A program made the translations under genes and the position numbers. Below, piece by piece: positions 44,032-54,732 of a DNA stretch of 64,000 nt; positions within the stretch are counted from its first letter, which is position 1; every line of letters starts with the position of its first letter. This DNA comes from Rhodomicrobium sp. R_RK_3 (GTDB lineage Bacteria > Pseudomonadota > Alphaproteobacteria > Rhizobiales > Rhodomicrobiaceae). The stretch is taken from assembly GCF_002198715.1 (NCBI RefSeq), contig NZ_MWLK01000015.1:122656-186655 (forward strand), given 5' to 3'. The notes beneath the pieces were generated by a model. It saw only the letters and a program-made list of their open reading frames with translations, had not been told where the DNA came from and did no database searches.

Positions 44032-46412
44032 CACAGAACAACGCGTTTGAACTCAATCGCCGCACCGTCATGAAACTCGGAGTGGGCGCAGCCGCTGCGG
44101 CTACCGCTGGGGTTAACTTATCGAGCGAAAAAGCTTTGGCAAACAACCCTGCCAAATCCCAAAGCCCTGCACTGGGTGCGCGTCTGTCACGCGCCGAAGG
44201 CCCGTTGAAAGTCTCCGGGCAAGCACGCTATGCAATCGAGCAGAAGCTCGAGAACATGGCCTATGGCGTCACTGTTCAATCGACGCGGCCGGCGGGCCGT
44301 ATCGTCAGCATAGACACCTCGGCCGCCAAGGCCCTGCCGGGTGTCGTGGATGTCTATACTCCGCAGAACGCCTTGAAGCTCAACAAGCCGACGGTTTACA
44401 GCAAGGGCGGAGGAGCCACCGAGGAATTTACCCCGCTCCAGGACGACGTAATCCGATTTAACGGCATGCATATCGCGCTCGTCGTTGCGGAAACCTTTGA
44501 ACAGGCCATGGAAGCGGCAAGTCTTCTCAAGGTCGAGTATGAGGCCGGGGACGCGATTGTCGACTTCAACGACCCCAAAGCAAAGTCGCAGCCAATCGAC
44601 GCAATGGCTGCCGCGTGGGGCGATGCGGCGACAGCGCTCGCCAATGCCGAGGTCAAGGTTGACGTCACCTACACGACGTCACGCGAATACAACGTGCCCA
44701 TGGAGCCGCATGCCTGCATCGCATCCTGGGACAATGGGAAGATGACCGTCTGGGAGCCCAGTCAGTGGGTTGGCGGCGCGCGGCGTGTCGTGTCGGACTG
44801 GCTCGGCATCGATATTGAGGATGTGCGGGTGATTTCGCCTTACGTGGGCGGCGGCTTCGGCTCTAAAATCGGCGCGCATCCCCATGTCGGGCTGGCTTGC
44901 GCCGCCTCGCGCAAGCTCGGCAGGCCCGTCAAGGTTTCCCTGACGCGTCCACAGACGTTTACCGGCCTTGGCGGCCGCCCGGCGACACGGCAGAACCTGT
45001 CGATCGGCGCCACGAAGGAAGGAAAAATTGTATCGATCGTGCATGAGAGCTGGAACGAGACGGCGATCGACGAACTCCATGTCGAGGCGTGCAACAATGT
45101 GACGAAGATCATGTACGCCACGCCGAACCTGTCGTCGCGTCTGAACGTCGTGCCTGTCCATACGGTCCAGCCCGGCTGGAAACGGGCCCCCGGTGAAAAC
45201 CCCAGCGCCTATGCACTGGAATGCGCCATAGACGAATTGGCCTACGCGCTGGAAATGGACCCGATCACGCTGCGCCTTGCCAACTGGGCGGACATTGATC
45301 CCAGCAGCAAGCTGCCGTGGACGACCCGGCAGCTACGGGAAGCCTATGCGGCTGGCGCAGACGCCATCGGGTGGTGGAAGCGAAATCCCAAACCCCGTTC
45401 AATGCGCGAAGGCCGCGAGCTAATCGGCTTTGGTATGGCCAGCGGCGCCTATCCGATGCTGCGCACCGCGAGCGAGGCCAAGATCGTGTTCCATGTCAGT
45501 GGGCAAATCGAAGTCCTCAGTGGCGGCACCGACATTGGAACGGGCACCTATACGATTCTCGCCCAAACGGCGGCCGATGTCCTGGGCGTCCCTGCCGAGA
45601 CCGTCGCGGTCCGCCTGGGCGACACCATCCTCCCCAGATCGGCGCTCGCTGGCGGCTCCCAGCAAGCGAACAATCTGACCGGCGCCGTCGACCGGGCGGC
45701 GAAAAATGCTCGCGCCGCCCTGCTGTCCCTGGCAGCCACTGATCCAAAGTCGCCGTTGGCAGCCTCGAAGGTAACGGAGCTCACACTCGAAAACGGACGT
45801 GTCCGTCCGACGCGTCGACCGTCCGGCGGCATCAGCATCGCGGATCTGTTGAAAGCTGTAGGAAGAAACACATTAGAGGTTGAAGGCAACACCTTCGCCC
45901 CCGGCGCCTCCGAGGAGATGAAAAACGGCGCGGACCGCAGTTTTGCTCAAATGAAAGCCTCCCTGGAAGGCGGTGTCTCGGCCCATAGCTGGTGCGCCCA
46001 ATTTGTGGAAGTTCGCGTCGACGAGGACTTCGGCACGATCCGTGTCAAACGTATGGTTGCCGCGTTCGACAGCGGAAGAATTTTCAATCCGAAGCTGGCC
46101 GAAAGCCAGTGGATCGGCGGCATGATCATGGGTCTTGGACAGACGCTGCTTGAAGAAGGACATGTCGACCAGCGAGACGGACGCACCGTGAACGCGAATT
46201 TTGCGGACTATGCCGTTCCCGTAAATGCCGATGTGCCTGGCGTCCAAGTGATTTCAGTCGGCATTCCGGACTTCCAGGCAAGCGCGCTTGGGGGGAAAGG
46301 CGTTGGCGAGATCGGCGTCGTGGGGGTAGCCCCAGCCATTGGAAACGCCGTCTTCCACGCGACGGGCAAACGCGTGCGCAGCCTTCCGATTACGCTTGAG
46401 AAACTGGCCTGA
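44028..46412 (+). CDS. Aldehyde oxidoreductase molybdopterin subunit (PaoC/YagR-like) with Tat-like signal
   Basis: 794 residues. A twin-arginine-type leader (LNRRTVMKLGVGAAAAATAGV) is followed by the aldehyde-oxidase fold. The loop GGGFGSKIGAHPHVG belongs to the Mo-cofactor pocket, and the catalytic Glu761 lies in GVGEIGVVG. Hydroxylates aldehydes to acids; the family favours aromatic or various aldehydes. The leader on this subunit, and not on the Fe-S subunit, is unusual. Gene is coupled to the FAD subunit by a 4-nt overlap. Confidence 0.9.
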   Translation: MTQNNAFELNRRTVMKLGVGAAAAATAGVNLSSEKALANNPAKSQSPALGARLSRAEGPLKVSGQARYAIEQKLENMAYGVTVQSTRPAGRIVSIDTSAAKALPGVVDVYTPQNALKLNKPTVYSKGGGATEEFTPLQDDVIRFNGMHIALVVAETFEQAMEAASLLKVEYEAGDAIVDFNDPKAKSQPIDAMAAAWGDAATALANAEVKVDVTYTTSREYNVPMEPHACIASWDNGKMTVWEPSQWVGGARRVVSDWLGIDIEDVRVISPYVGGGFGSKIGAHPHVGLACAASRKLGRPVKVSLTRPQTFTGLGGRPATRQNLSIGATKEGKIVSIVHESWNETAIDELHVEACNNVTKIMYATPNLSSRLNVVPVHTVQPGWKRAPGENPSAYALECAIDELAYALEMDPITLRLANWADIDPSSKLPWTTRQLREAYAAGADAIGWWKRNPKPRSMREGRELIGFGMASGAYPMLRTASEAKIVFHVSGQIEVLSGGTDIGTGTYTILAQTAADVLGVPAETVAVRLGDTILPRSALAGGSQQANNLTGAVDRAAKNARAALLSLAATDPKSPLAASKVTELTLENGRVRPTRRPSGGISIADLLKAVGRNTLEVEGNTFAPGASEEMKNGADRSFAQMKASLEGGVSAHSWCAQFVEVRVDEDFGTIRVKRMVAAFDSGRIFNPKLAESQWIGGMIMGLGQTLLEEGHVDQRDGRTVNANFADYAVPVNADVPGVQVISVGIPDFQASALGGKGVGEIGVVGVAPAIGNAVFHATGKRVRSLPITLEKLA

Positions 46413-46969
<557 letters not shown>

Positions 46970-47124
46970 CCAATGTGCCATTCTCAACAAAGAGATGGGC
47001 ATCCAAATGCCCGTTGCAACGAACAGGCAGCGTATCCGGTCGAAAAAATTTGGGTTGTCGTCGATCGGCGAGAAGTGCTGTGTAACCGAATCGGGGGCAC
47101 CGCGCAACCCCCAACGGGTGAATT

Positions 47125-47472
47125 TTATTCGGCTGCGGGATTATACCCAGGCTGCACCACGGCCGCGCTTTCGCGGTTGGTGCGGCGGATGAAATAGATG
47201 TTGCGGGCATAGATGAACAGGCCCGAACCCTGGCCCAGAATGAAGACGGGATCCATGCGGTAGATGGAATAGATGAACAGCATCAGACCGCCGATGAAGC
47301 TGAAATACCAGAAGGTCTCGGGTACGACGCTGCGGCGGGCCTTCTCGCTCGCAAGCCACTGCACGATGAAGCGCATGGAAAACATTGCCTGAGCGGCAAA
47401 GCCGACTCCCAGCCAAATCAACTCCGCCGTCGACTGGCTGGTCCACCACAGCACCAATTTGGAATAGTCCAT
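47125..47472 (-). CDS. LAB_N-domain membrane protein (lipid A disaccharide synthase N-terminal-like)
   Basis: 115 residues from ATG 47472 with GAGAA upstream. Three membrane helices, with FSMRFIVQWLASEKARRSVVPETFWYFS split around the conserved QW...S turn of LAB_N proteins. In many alphaproteobacteria it stands beside a polyprenyl-phosphate sugar transferase and assists sugar transfer to lipid A or LPS core. It follows the GT2 gene in the same direction. Confidence 0.85.
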   Translation of the reverse strand: MDYSKLVLWWTSQSTAELIWLGVGFAAQAMFSMRFIVQWLASEKARRSVVPETFWYFSFIGGLMLFIYSIYRMDPVFILGQGSGLFIYARNIYFIRRTNRESAAVVQPGYNPAAE

Positions 47473-47515
47473 CGGAATTCTCGCTTCGATCCGCCATCGC
47501 AATGGCGATTGTGCA

Positions 47516-48310
47516 TTATTCTCCGGCGGCCTGACGCGCGCGCGCCGCCTCTTCCCGCGCCGACACTGCGTCGGGAACATGGCGCACGGCCGCGCTGTCC
47601 TCGACGATCGGCGGCACCTTGGTGCGCTTGCGCAGCCAGACCACGCCGAACAGGTCATAGATGCCGGTCAGCGCCCGGCCGAAATTGGTGTATTTCGACT
47701 GCCCGACCAGCCGCGCCCGGTCGTTCACCGGCTCGTAGCCGACCTTGTAGCCGGCCATCAGGAACAAGGCCGGCATGAAGCGGTGCATCGAAGTGAAGAA
47801 CGGCAGGCGCAGGAACGCCTCGCGCCAGAACACTTTGATGCCGCAGCCGCTATCGGGGCAATTGTCCTTGAAGGCGGCGTTGCGGATGGCGTTGGCGACC
47901 ACCGAGGCCAGCTTGCGCGAACCGACCGCCTGGCGCTTCGCCCGGACGCCGCCGACCAGCGCCGGGCCCTCATTGAGGCTGGCGCCGAGCCGGTTCAAGA
48001 GATTGGGAATGTCATGCGGGTCGTTCTGGCCGTCGCCGTCCATGGTGGCGATGATCGGGCCCTTGGCGGCCAGCACGCCGTTGCGGATAGCGGTGCTCTG
48101 CCCGGAGCGGACGCCGTGGCGCAGATAGCGCAGCGTCGGATAGGTGCGGATCAGCGCCTTGATCTCGTCGCCGGTCGCGTCTTCGCTGCAATCGTCGACG
48201 ACGATGACTTCGGCGAGGCGCTCGCGCGGAATCGCGGCAAAGGTTTCCTCGACCAGACGGCCGATATTGCCTGCCTCGTTCAAAGCCGGAATGACCACCG
48301 AAACGCTCAT
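47516..48310 (-). CDS. Glycosyltransferase family 2, dolichol-/undecaprenyl-phosphate sugar transferase type
   Basis: 264 residues, from ATG 48310. GT-A fold: SVVIPALNEAGNIG at the start, VVDDCSEDAT, and the metal-binding DGDGQ at 91-95. No C-terminal membrane pair is obvious, so it may need the LAB_N protein. Similar enzymes attach a sugar (mannose, aminoarabinose or galacturonate) to a polyprenyl phosphate, as Rhizobium RgtE does. The sugar is not determined. Confidence 0.87.
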   Translation of the reverse strand: MSVSVVIPALNEAGNIGRLVEETFAAIPRERLAEVIVVDDCSEDATGDEIKALIRTYPTLRYLRHGVRSGQSTAIRNGVLAAKGPIIATMDGDGQNDPHDIPNLLNRLGASLNEGPALVGGVRAKRQAVGSRKLASVVANAIRNAAFKDNCPDSGCGIKVFWREAFLRLPFFTSMHRFMPALFLMAGYKVGYEPVNDRARLVGQSKYTNFGRALTGIYDLFGVVWLRKRTKVPPIVEDSAAVRHVPDAVSAREEAARARQAAGE

Positions 48311-48494
48311 CGGCGCCCCTTCTTCATGCGTCCGGAGCGGATTTGCGCCGGAAGTGCCGTGCCCGTAAGCTCCAATATCAGGCTTTCGCGATACAGCACA
48401 ACCGGATAAATAACGCTTCCGCTTGGGAGAATTGTGGCAGATCGCGTTAGCGTTAACCCGGCCGGGGAATGCCGCCGGAGGATGGAAAACTTCG

Positions 48495-50006
48495 TTGAGT
48501 CGAGAATGGGTTATCACATTTCCCCCGCTCCGGACGGCGCCCGCCAGATCCGGCAGGGCGCGGCGCGAAGCTGGGGATAGTTACGCGGCGGCGCTGCTTC
48601 TATGCGTCGCCGGGCTGACGCTTTTCCGGGTGATCGCGCTTTATGCGTCGAATGCCGAGTTGTTTTTCGACGAGGCGCAATACTGGTTCTGGTCGCGGGA
48701 ATTGGCCTTCGGATATTACTCCAAGCCGCCGCTAATCGGCTGGATCATCCGCGGCGCGACCGAGATCTGCGGCCAGGGCGAAGCTTGCATCCGCCTGCCC
48801 TCGCCGCTGTTCCATGCCGCGACCGCGATGGTGGTCTACGCCATCGGCCGCAGCCTTTACGATGCGCGCATCGGCTTTTGGTCCGGGCTGGCTTACGCGA
48901 CGCTGCCCGGCGTTTCCCTCTCTTCCAGCCTGATCTCGACCGATGCGCCACTGCTGCTTTTCGTCGCGCTTGGACTCCTGGCGGTCGTGAAAATGCAACG
49001 CGACCGGTCCTGGGTCTGGGCGCTGACGCTCGGCCTCGCCATCGGCTTCGGGCTGCTCGCCAAATATGCGATGGGCTATTTCCTGCTCTGCCTCGCGGTC
49101 TACGCGCTGTGGACGCGCCAGGGGCGGGCGCTGCTGCGCGACGCTCGGCTCTATGCGGCGCTCGCCATCGGCGCGGCAATGATCGCGCCGAATATCGTCT
49201 GGAACGCCCAGCACGGTTTTGCCACCCTCAACCACACCGCCGACAACGCCAATTGGGGCCGCTCGCTCGTGCATCCCAATGAGGCGCTGGAATTCATCGG
49301 CGGACAGCTCGGCGTTTTCGGCCCCATCCTGTTCGTCTCATACCTGATCTATTGCCTGAACTGGCTGCGCGATCCCGAGCGGCGCGCCGAGGCGGGCGAC
49401 GCAGAGCGCCTGCTGCTGGCCTTTTCCCTGCCGGTGCTGCTGCTGATGTCGGCGCAGGCCTTCCTATCGAGGGCACATGCGAACTGGGCCGCTTTCGCCT
49501 ATATCGCCGGGACGGTGCTGATTACCGCCGCGCTGACCCGCGAGGGTTGGACGCGGCTGTTCCGCACGTCGCTGGCCATCCATATCGCGGCGGCGATCAT
49601 CATCGGGCTCGGCGGCATGTTCGCCGGGCAGGTGACGCTGGGGCGAATCGATCCTTATGCTCGTGTGCTCGGCTGGAAGGTGCTGGCGGAGGGGGCGGCG
49701 CTCAAGGCGCGGGAGGGCGGCTTCCGCGCCATCGCCACGGATAAGCGCGCCTTGGCGGCGGAACTTCTTTATTACCTGCGCGATGACGGCTTGCCAGTGG
49801 TGGCGATGCGCGGCGACGGCCCCCCAGGCGATCATTTCGAGCTGACCCATCCGCTCGATGCAACGACGCCGCGCCCGGTCATGCTCGTCAGCTTCGACCG
49901 CGACCCGCCGCCGGGCGGCACGCTGCTCGGCGAGGCAAAAATTCCGGCTGGTTTGATCCGCAGCCGCCAAGTCTTTTATTATTCTTTACCAGAGTCCGCC
50001 CGATGA
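48495..50006 (+). CDS. GT39/ArnT-like membrane glycosyltransferase
   Basis: About 503 residues. No ATG is well placed; TTG 48495 has GGAGGA 12 nt upstream, so the start is uncertain. Ten or more membrane helices. The luminal-loop motif FDEAQYWFWSRELAFGYYSKPPL (DE pair, then YYSKPP) is the catalytic region of GT39/ArnT-type enzymes, which move a sugar from a polyprenyl phosphate onto lipid A or core sugars in the periplasm. Probably uses the product of the GT2 neighbour. A 4-nt overlap links it to the PAP2 gene. Confidence 0.85.
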   Translation: MSREWVITFPPLRTAPARSGRARREAGDSYAAALLLCVAGLTLFRVIALYASNAELFFDEAQYWFWSRELAFGYYSKPPLIGWIIRGATEICGQGEACIRLPSPLFHAATAMVVYAIGRSLYDARIGFWSGLAYATLPGVSLSSSLISTDAPLLLFVALGLLAVVKMQRDRSWVWALTLGLAIGFGLLAKYAMGYFLLCLAVYALWTRQGRALLRDARLYAALAIGAAMIAPNIVWNAQHGFATLNHTADNANWGRSLVHPNEALEFIGGQLGVFGPILFVSYLIYCLNWLRDPERRAEAGDAERLLLAFSLPVLLLMSAQAFLSRAHANWAAFAYIAGTVLITAALTREGWTRLFRTSLAIHIAAAIIIGLGGMFAGQVTLGRIDPYARVLGWKVLAEGAALKAREGGFRAIATDKRALAAELLYYLRDDGLPVVAMRGDGPPGDHFELTHPLDATTPRPVMLVSFDRDPPPGGTLLGEAKIPAGLIRSRQVFYYSLPESAR

Positions 50007-50833
50007 GCATGGTCCCGACCAATCCGCAAGCCTCCCCGATCACGGAGCACGCCGCCTATTCGATGCTGTGCATCGCCGCCTCCGTCGGGCTGGCGGCGGC
50101 GATCATCTTTTCGGCCTTTCCCGGCATCGATCTGGCGGTGTCGAAGATTTTCTATCTCGGCGACAACAAATTCTGGTTCAGCCGGCCGAGCGCGGGCGAA
50201 GTCGTGCGCAATTTGGTGCGGGGGTTGTTTTTCCTCGCCTGCGCCGGGGCGATCGCCGGCTTCATCGCCATGGCGTTTTTCAGCCGCAAGCTGATGGGTC
50301 TCGGGCTTGCCGCCTGGGCCTATGTGGCGCTCTGCATCCTGGTCGGACCGGGGCTGACCACCAATCTCTTCAAGGACCATTGGGACCGCGCCCGTCCGGT
50401 GCAAATCGTCGAATTCGGCGGCCAGAAGAAGTTCACCCCGCCGCTCTTGCGCACCGACCAGTGCGAGCGCAACTGCTCCTTCTTCAGCGGCGAGGCGTCA
50501 AACATCTTCATGCTGGGATTTGCGATCGCGCTGCTGGCGGAGGCGGGACGACGGCGGCGCTTGTTCCTCGCAGCCATCGCGGCGGGGAGTTTTGCCGGGC
50601 TGCTGCGCATCGGGGCGGGCGGCCATTTCCTCAGCGACATCGTTTTTGCCGGCGTGTTCATGGCGATCGTGGCGCGGGGGATGGCGTGGCTGGTTTTCGA
50701 GCATTTCAACGAGCACTTGGCCGATGAAGGCCCGTTCCACCAGCGCACGGTCACGCTCGGCCGACTTGCGACGGCGCGCGGGCGCAGCGTCTGGGACGCG
50801 GTTCGCCAGCGGTTTGAAGGCAGACAAGATTAA
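50003..50833 (+). CDS. PAP2-family membrane lipid phosphatase
   Basis: 276 residues, ATGA overlap with the upstream gene. Membrane helices throughout. Phosphatase motifs: K124 ... RP (131-132), SGEAS (162-166), and R202-x5-H208-x3-D212. Such enzymes remove phosphate from lipid A or from polyprenyl pyrophosphate. Together with the glycosyltransferases it suggests lipid A trimming followed by sugar decoration. Confidence 0.87.
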   Translation: MSMVPTNPQASPITEHAAYSMLCIAASVGLAAAIIFSAFPGIDLAVSKIFYLGDNKFWFSRPSAGEVVRNLVRGLFFLACAGAIAGFIAMAFFSRKLMGLGLAAWAYVALCILVGPGLTTNLFKDHWDRARPVQIVEFGGQKKFTPPLLRTDQCERNCSFFSGEASNIFMLGFAIALLAEAGRRRRLFLAAIAAGSFAGLLRIGAGGHFLSDIVFAGVFMAIVARGMAWLVFEHFNEHLADEGPFHQRTVTLGRLATARGRSVWDAVRQRFEGRQD

Positions 50834-50840
50834 ACGACCG

Positions 50841-50944
50841 AAATCCCGGCGAAAGCGGGGATCCAGTATTCACAAGCTCGAAATTGGCTTTCTGCGCAAC
50901 CGCTTACGCTGCGCCGTACTGGATCCCCGCTTTCACGGGGATTC
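50841..50944. repeat. Palindromic intergenic repeat, copy 1
   Basis: The arms ATCCCGGCGAAAGCGGGGATCC (two parts: 50844-50868) and its imperfect complement (50917-50944) enclose ~48 nt. Each arm also folds on itself (CCCGNNGAAAGCGGGG). A related element is at 55894-56004. This is a dispersed extragenic palindrome family. Confidence 0.7.
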
Positions 50945-51020
50945 CGTGTTAGGAGCGTGCGAGGGCGCGAAGAGCGGGAGTGCCGATTCGTTCTAGGCGC
51001 GCAAAGTCAGTGTGTCGTCC

Positions 51021-51449
51021 TTAGCGCGCCGGCACCGGAGGCAGCAGGCCTTCGATGAGCGAGGCGCTGGCGGTTGCGCGCGCGGCGAGCTGGCCCTCGG
51101 GATTGAAGAGCTGGCCTTCCACGAAAGCGATGCGCTTGCCGAGCTGGGTGATGCGCGCCTTGACGGTGATCGGGCCAGGGCGCACCACATGCAGGAACTG
51201 CGTGTGCAGCTCGATGGTCGCGCCGAAGAGGCGGCCTTTGGTCATGATGAGGATCAGCGGCCCCATCGTGTCGTCGAGCATGGCCGTGAGGATGCCGCCT
51301 TGCACGACACCGGCCGGGTTCAGGAATTCCGGCTTCCCCTCGAAGCCGACTTCCAGCTCGCCCGCCTCTGGATCGACGGAGATGAGGCGCCAGCCGAGCA
51401 GTTTTGCGGACGGTGGCAGCGGAAAACTCGCCAGCGCGGGATCGATCAT
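51021..51449 (-). CDS. PaaI-family hotdog thioesterase
   Basis: 142 residues. A single hotdog domain with NPAGVVQGGILTAMLDDTMG, where the N and the D/E positions match PaaI thioesterases. It would hydrolyse acyl- or aryl-CoA compounds. The neighbour ileS is on the same strand, ~160 bp upstream. Substrate unknown. Confidence 0.87.
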   Translation of the reverse strand: MIDPALASFPLPPSAKLLGWRLISVDPEAGELEVGFEGKPEFLNPAGVVQGGILTAMLDDTMGPLILIMTKGRLFGATIELHTQFLHVVRPGPITVKARITQLGKRIAFVEGQLFNPEGQLAARATASASLIEGLLPPVPAR

Positions 51450-51483
51450 GGGTGCTTCTCCTGACTCGCCTCCACCTCACATC

Positions 51484-51600
51484 CGTCGCCCCGGCCGAAG
51501 AGCCGGGGCCTACTCGCCTATCCACTTGCCGCAGTGCTCGCGGATCAGCCATTGGGTCCCGGCTCGGCCTGCGGCCTGCGGTCGTCCGGGACGACGATGG
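51484..51600. repeat. GC-rich hairpin repeat between ileS and the thioesterase gene
   Basis: GCCCCGGC-CGAAGA-GCCGGGGC-type hairpin near 51488-51510 and a second stem-forming segment at 51555-51597 (GTCCCGG ... CCGGGAC). It looks like another extragenic palindrome family, distinct in sequence from the one at 50841. Confidence 0.5.
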
Positions 51601-51606
51601 AGGGGC

Positions 51607-54600
51607 CTAAGCCGCCCCTCGCGAGGCATCGAACTCGCGCACGGCGGCGGCGTCGCGCGGGGAGAGGTCGGGGAATTCCGGGTCGGAGCCGACCTCGGGC
51701 GAGATCTTCCAGGAGCGCGCGCATTTGCGGCCCTCGGCCAGACCCGGCACGACGGCAACGCCCGCCACCTCGTCCAGCGTGAAGGCGCCGGCGGGGGGCT
51801 TGCCCGAGACCAGCGCCGCAGCGCTGGTGATGGCGATCTCGGCCCAGTCCTCGCCCTTGGCGAGCGCAAACAGCGCCTCGTCGGCGATGTAGATCGTCGG
51901 CGCGGCCTCGAGGCTCGAGCCGATGCGCTTTTCCCGCCGCTCGACTTCCAGCGCGCCGGTCACGGCCTGGCGTATCTTCCAGATCGCCTGCCATTTCTCG
52001 GCCAGCGCCTCGTCCCTCCACTCCGCCGGAATGGCCGGGAAGGTCTTCAGATGCACCGAATCCTTCGCCTCCGGGAAGCGGGCCAGATAGGCCTCTTCCG
52101 AGGTGAAGCAGAGGATCGGCGCGAGCCATGTCGTCAGGCAGGTGAACAGCTCGTTGAGTACGGTGAGCGTTGCCCGGCGCTTCAGGCTGGAGGCGGGCTC
52201 GCAATAGAGCGTGTCCTTGCGGATGTCGAAATAGAGCGCGGACAGGTCGCCCGTGCTGAAGTTGAACAGGGACGAGAACACGCGCTTGAAGTCGAAATTC
52301 TCGTATGCCTTGCGCACCACGCTATCCAGCTCCCACAACCGGTGCAGCATGAAGCGCTCCAGCTCGGGCAGCTCGGCATAGGGGACGTGCAGGTCCGAGC
52401 GGTCATGCGCGAGGTTGCCGAGCATGAAGCGCAGCGTGTTGCGCAGCTTGCGGTAGGATTCCGTGCTCGCCTGGACGATGCCGGGGCCGAAGCGGATGTC
52501 GCCGGAATAGTCCGCCGAGGCCACCCACAGCCGCAGGATTTCCGAGCCGGACTGCTTGGTCACGTCCTGGGGCGAGAGCACGTTGCCCTTGGACTTGGAC
52601 ATCTTCTCATCGCCCTTCTCGTCGAGGATGAAGCCGTGCGTCAGCACCGCCTCGAAGGGCGCGCGGCCGCGCGTGCCGCAGGACTCCATCAGCGAGGAGG
52701 CGAACCAGCCGCGATGCTGGTCGGAACCTTCGAGATAAAGCGCGGCGGGCGAGCCGAGATCCTTGCGCTTTTCCAGCACGAAGGCGTGGGTCGAGCCGGA
52801 CTCGAACCAGACGTCGAGAATGTCGTCGACCTTGTCCCATTCGGCCGGGTCGGAGACGAGCCCGGCAAGCAGCCGCTCGCGCGCGCCCTCGGCGAACCAG
52901 GCGTCAGCGCCGTCGTCCTCGAAGGCGGTGACGATGCGGCTGATCAGCTCGGATGCGCCGGCGAACCCGGCATTCGGGATCACTTCGCCCGTCTTTTTAT
53001 GCACGAAGACGGTGATCGGCACGCCCCAGGCGCGCTGGCGCGAGATCACCCAGTCGGGACGGCCATCGGTCATGCCGCGCAGGCGGTTCTGGCCGGTCGG
53101 AGGCACGAAGCGGGTATCCTCTATGGCCTTCAGCGCCAGCTCGCGGATTGTCTTGGCGCCCTTGACGCCCTTCACCTTGATCGGCTTGTCGAGCGCGATG
53201 AACCATTGCGGCGTATTGCGGAAGATCACCGGCGCCTTGGAGCGCCAGGAATGCGGATACTGATGCTTCAGCCGCCCGCGCGCCACCAGCGCGCCGGCTT
53301 CGATCAGCGCCTGGATGACGGCCTCGTTGGCGTCACTGAACTTGCCCTTGTCGTCGATGACGCGCTTCGGATTGGCGCCGCCGAACATCGGCACATGCTC
53401 GAAATAGAAGCCGTCCTCGCCGACCGTATGCGGCACTTCGGGGATGCCGGCCTCGTCAAAACTTTTCTTGTTCTTGATATAGAGTTCGTAGTCGTCCGCG
53501 CCATGGCCGGGCGCGGTGTGGACGAAGCCGGTGCCGGTGTCGTCGGTGACGTGGTCGCCCGCATAGAGGCGGACTTCGAAATCATAGCCCTTGCCGTGGA
53601 AGGGATGGCGCGTCGTCTTGATCGCGGCGGGATCGGCATCCGCGACGCGCTCCCAGCCCTCGATGCGGGCGGCGCCCTTCAGGTTCTCGGCCAGCGCGTC
53701 GGCGACGATCAGCTTCTCGCCGACCTTGGCCCAATTGTCGTCCGGCGACGCCGTCACCTGATAAACGCCGTAAGCGATCCGGGGCGAATAGGCGATGGCG
53801 CGGTTGCCGGGGATTGTCCAGGGCGTCGTCGTCCAGATCACGACGGAGGCATCGGCAAGCGGCGAGCCGGCCTTGTCCGCCAGCGCAGCCACCGGGAACT
53901 TCACGAAGATCGTCGGGCTGACATGCTCGTGATATTCGACTTCGGCCTCGGCCAGCGCGGTGCGCTCGACCACCGACCACATCACCGGCTTCGATCCCTG
54001 ATAGAGCGCGCCGTTCATGGCGAACTTCATGATCTCGTTGGCGATAGTCGCCTCGGCGTCAAAACTCATGGTCAGATAGGGATGCTCCCAATCGCCCTCG
54101 ACGCCGAGCCGCTTGAATTCCTCGCGCTGGATGTCGATCCATTTCGCCGCGAACTCGCGGCATTCGCGCCGGAACTCGATCAGCGAGACCTCGTCCTTGT
54201 TCTTGCCCTTGGCGCGGTACTGCTCTTCGATCTTCCATTCGATCGGCAGGCCGTGGCAGTCCCAGCCGGGCACATAGTTCGAATCCTTGCCGAGCATGGT
54301 CTGCGAGCGCACGACCGTGTCCTTCAGGATCTTGTTCAGCGCGTGGCCGATATGCAAATGGCCGTTGGCGTAGGGCGGACCGTCATGCAGGATGAACTTT
54401 TCGCGGCCCTTGGCGGCCTTGCGCAATTGCCGGAACAGCTTCATCTCTTCCCAGCGCTGCAGCAATCGCGGCTCAAGGTTTGGCAAGCCGGCTTTCATCG
54501 GAAAGTCGGTTTTGGGCAAGAACAGCGTCTCGCTCCAGTCGCGGCCAGCCGGGGCGGACGGGTCTGCTTTGGCGGCGGCGGAAGGCTTGCCGCCTGCGGG

Positions 54601-54627
54601 TGCGCCTGCGTCTTTAACTTTTTGCAT
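51607..54627 (-). CDS. ileS: Isoleucyl-tRNA synthetase
   Basis: 1006 residues. Class I synthetase with HIGH at 92-95 (in [12 protein letters not shown]) and KMSKS at 675-679 ([10 protein letters not shown]). CP1 editing domain in between. It charges tRNA-Ile in the cytoplasm. Essential chromosomal gene; it argues that the right part of the window is core chromosome. Confidence 0.98.
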   Translation of the reverse strand: MQKVKDAGAPAGGKPSAAAKADPSAPAGRDWSETLFLPKTDFPMKAGLPNLEPRLLQRWEEMKLFRQLRKAAKGREKFILHDGPPYANGHLHIGHALNKILKDTVVRSQTMLGKDSNYVPGWDCHGLPIEWKIEEQYRAKGKNKDEVSLIEFRRECREFAAKWIDIQREEFKRLGVEGDWEHPYLTMSFDAEATIANEIMKFAMNGALYQGSKPVMWSVVERTALAEAEVEYHEHVSPTIFVKFPVAALADKAGSPLADASVVIWTTTPWTIPGNRAIAYSPRIAYGVYQVTASPDDNWAKVGEKLIVADALAENLKGAARIEGWERVADADPAAIKTTRHPFHGKGYDFEVRLYAGDHVTDDTGTGFVHTAPGHGADDYELYIKNKKSFDEAGIPEVPHTVGEDGFYFEHVPMFGGANPKRVIDDKGKFSDANEAVIQALIEAGALVARGRLKHQYPHSWRSKAPVIFRNTPQWFIALDKPIKVKGVKGAKTIRELALKAIEDTRFVPPTGQNRLRGMTDGRPDWVISRQRAWGVPITVFVHKKTGEVIPNAGFAGASELISRIVTAFEDDGADAWFAEGARERLLAGLVSDPAEWDKVDDILDVWFESGSTHAFVLEKRKDLGSPAALYLEGSDQHRGWFASSLMESCGTRGRAPFEAVLTHGFILDEKGDEKMSKSKGNVLSPQDVTKQSGSEILRLWVASADYSGDIRFGPGIVQASTESYRKLRNTLRFMLGNLAHDRSDLHVPYAELPELERFMLHRLWELDSVVRKAYENFDFKRVFSSLFNFSTGDLSALYFDIRKDTLYCEPASSLKRRATLTVLNELFTCLTTWLAPILCFTSEEAYLARFPEAKDSVHLKTFPAIPAEWRDEALAEKWQAIWKIRQAVTGALEVERREKRIGSSLEAAPTIYIADEALFALAKGEDWAEIAITSAAALVSGKPPAGAFTLDEVAGVAVVPGLAEGRKCARSWKISPEVGSDPEFPDLSPRDAAAVREFDASRGAA

Positions 54628-54732
54628 GGGTCTCGGCTTTAAGCTTCAATGAAATCTGGCGCCGTTGTAGCAATCGCGCGGCGCATAATCCAGCCGCGTC
54701 TTGGCGTCTGTGCGCAGCAGGCAAGGGATGCG

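Noticed and set aside
51055-54642. Open frame of 1195 codons on the plus strand opposite ileS
   Set aside because: It is the antisense shadow of ileS; the translation is Arg/Gly/Ala-rich with no family features and no ribosome site.
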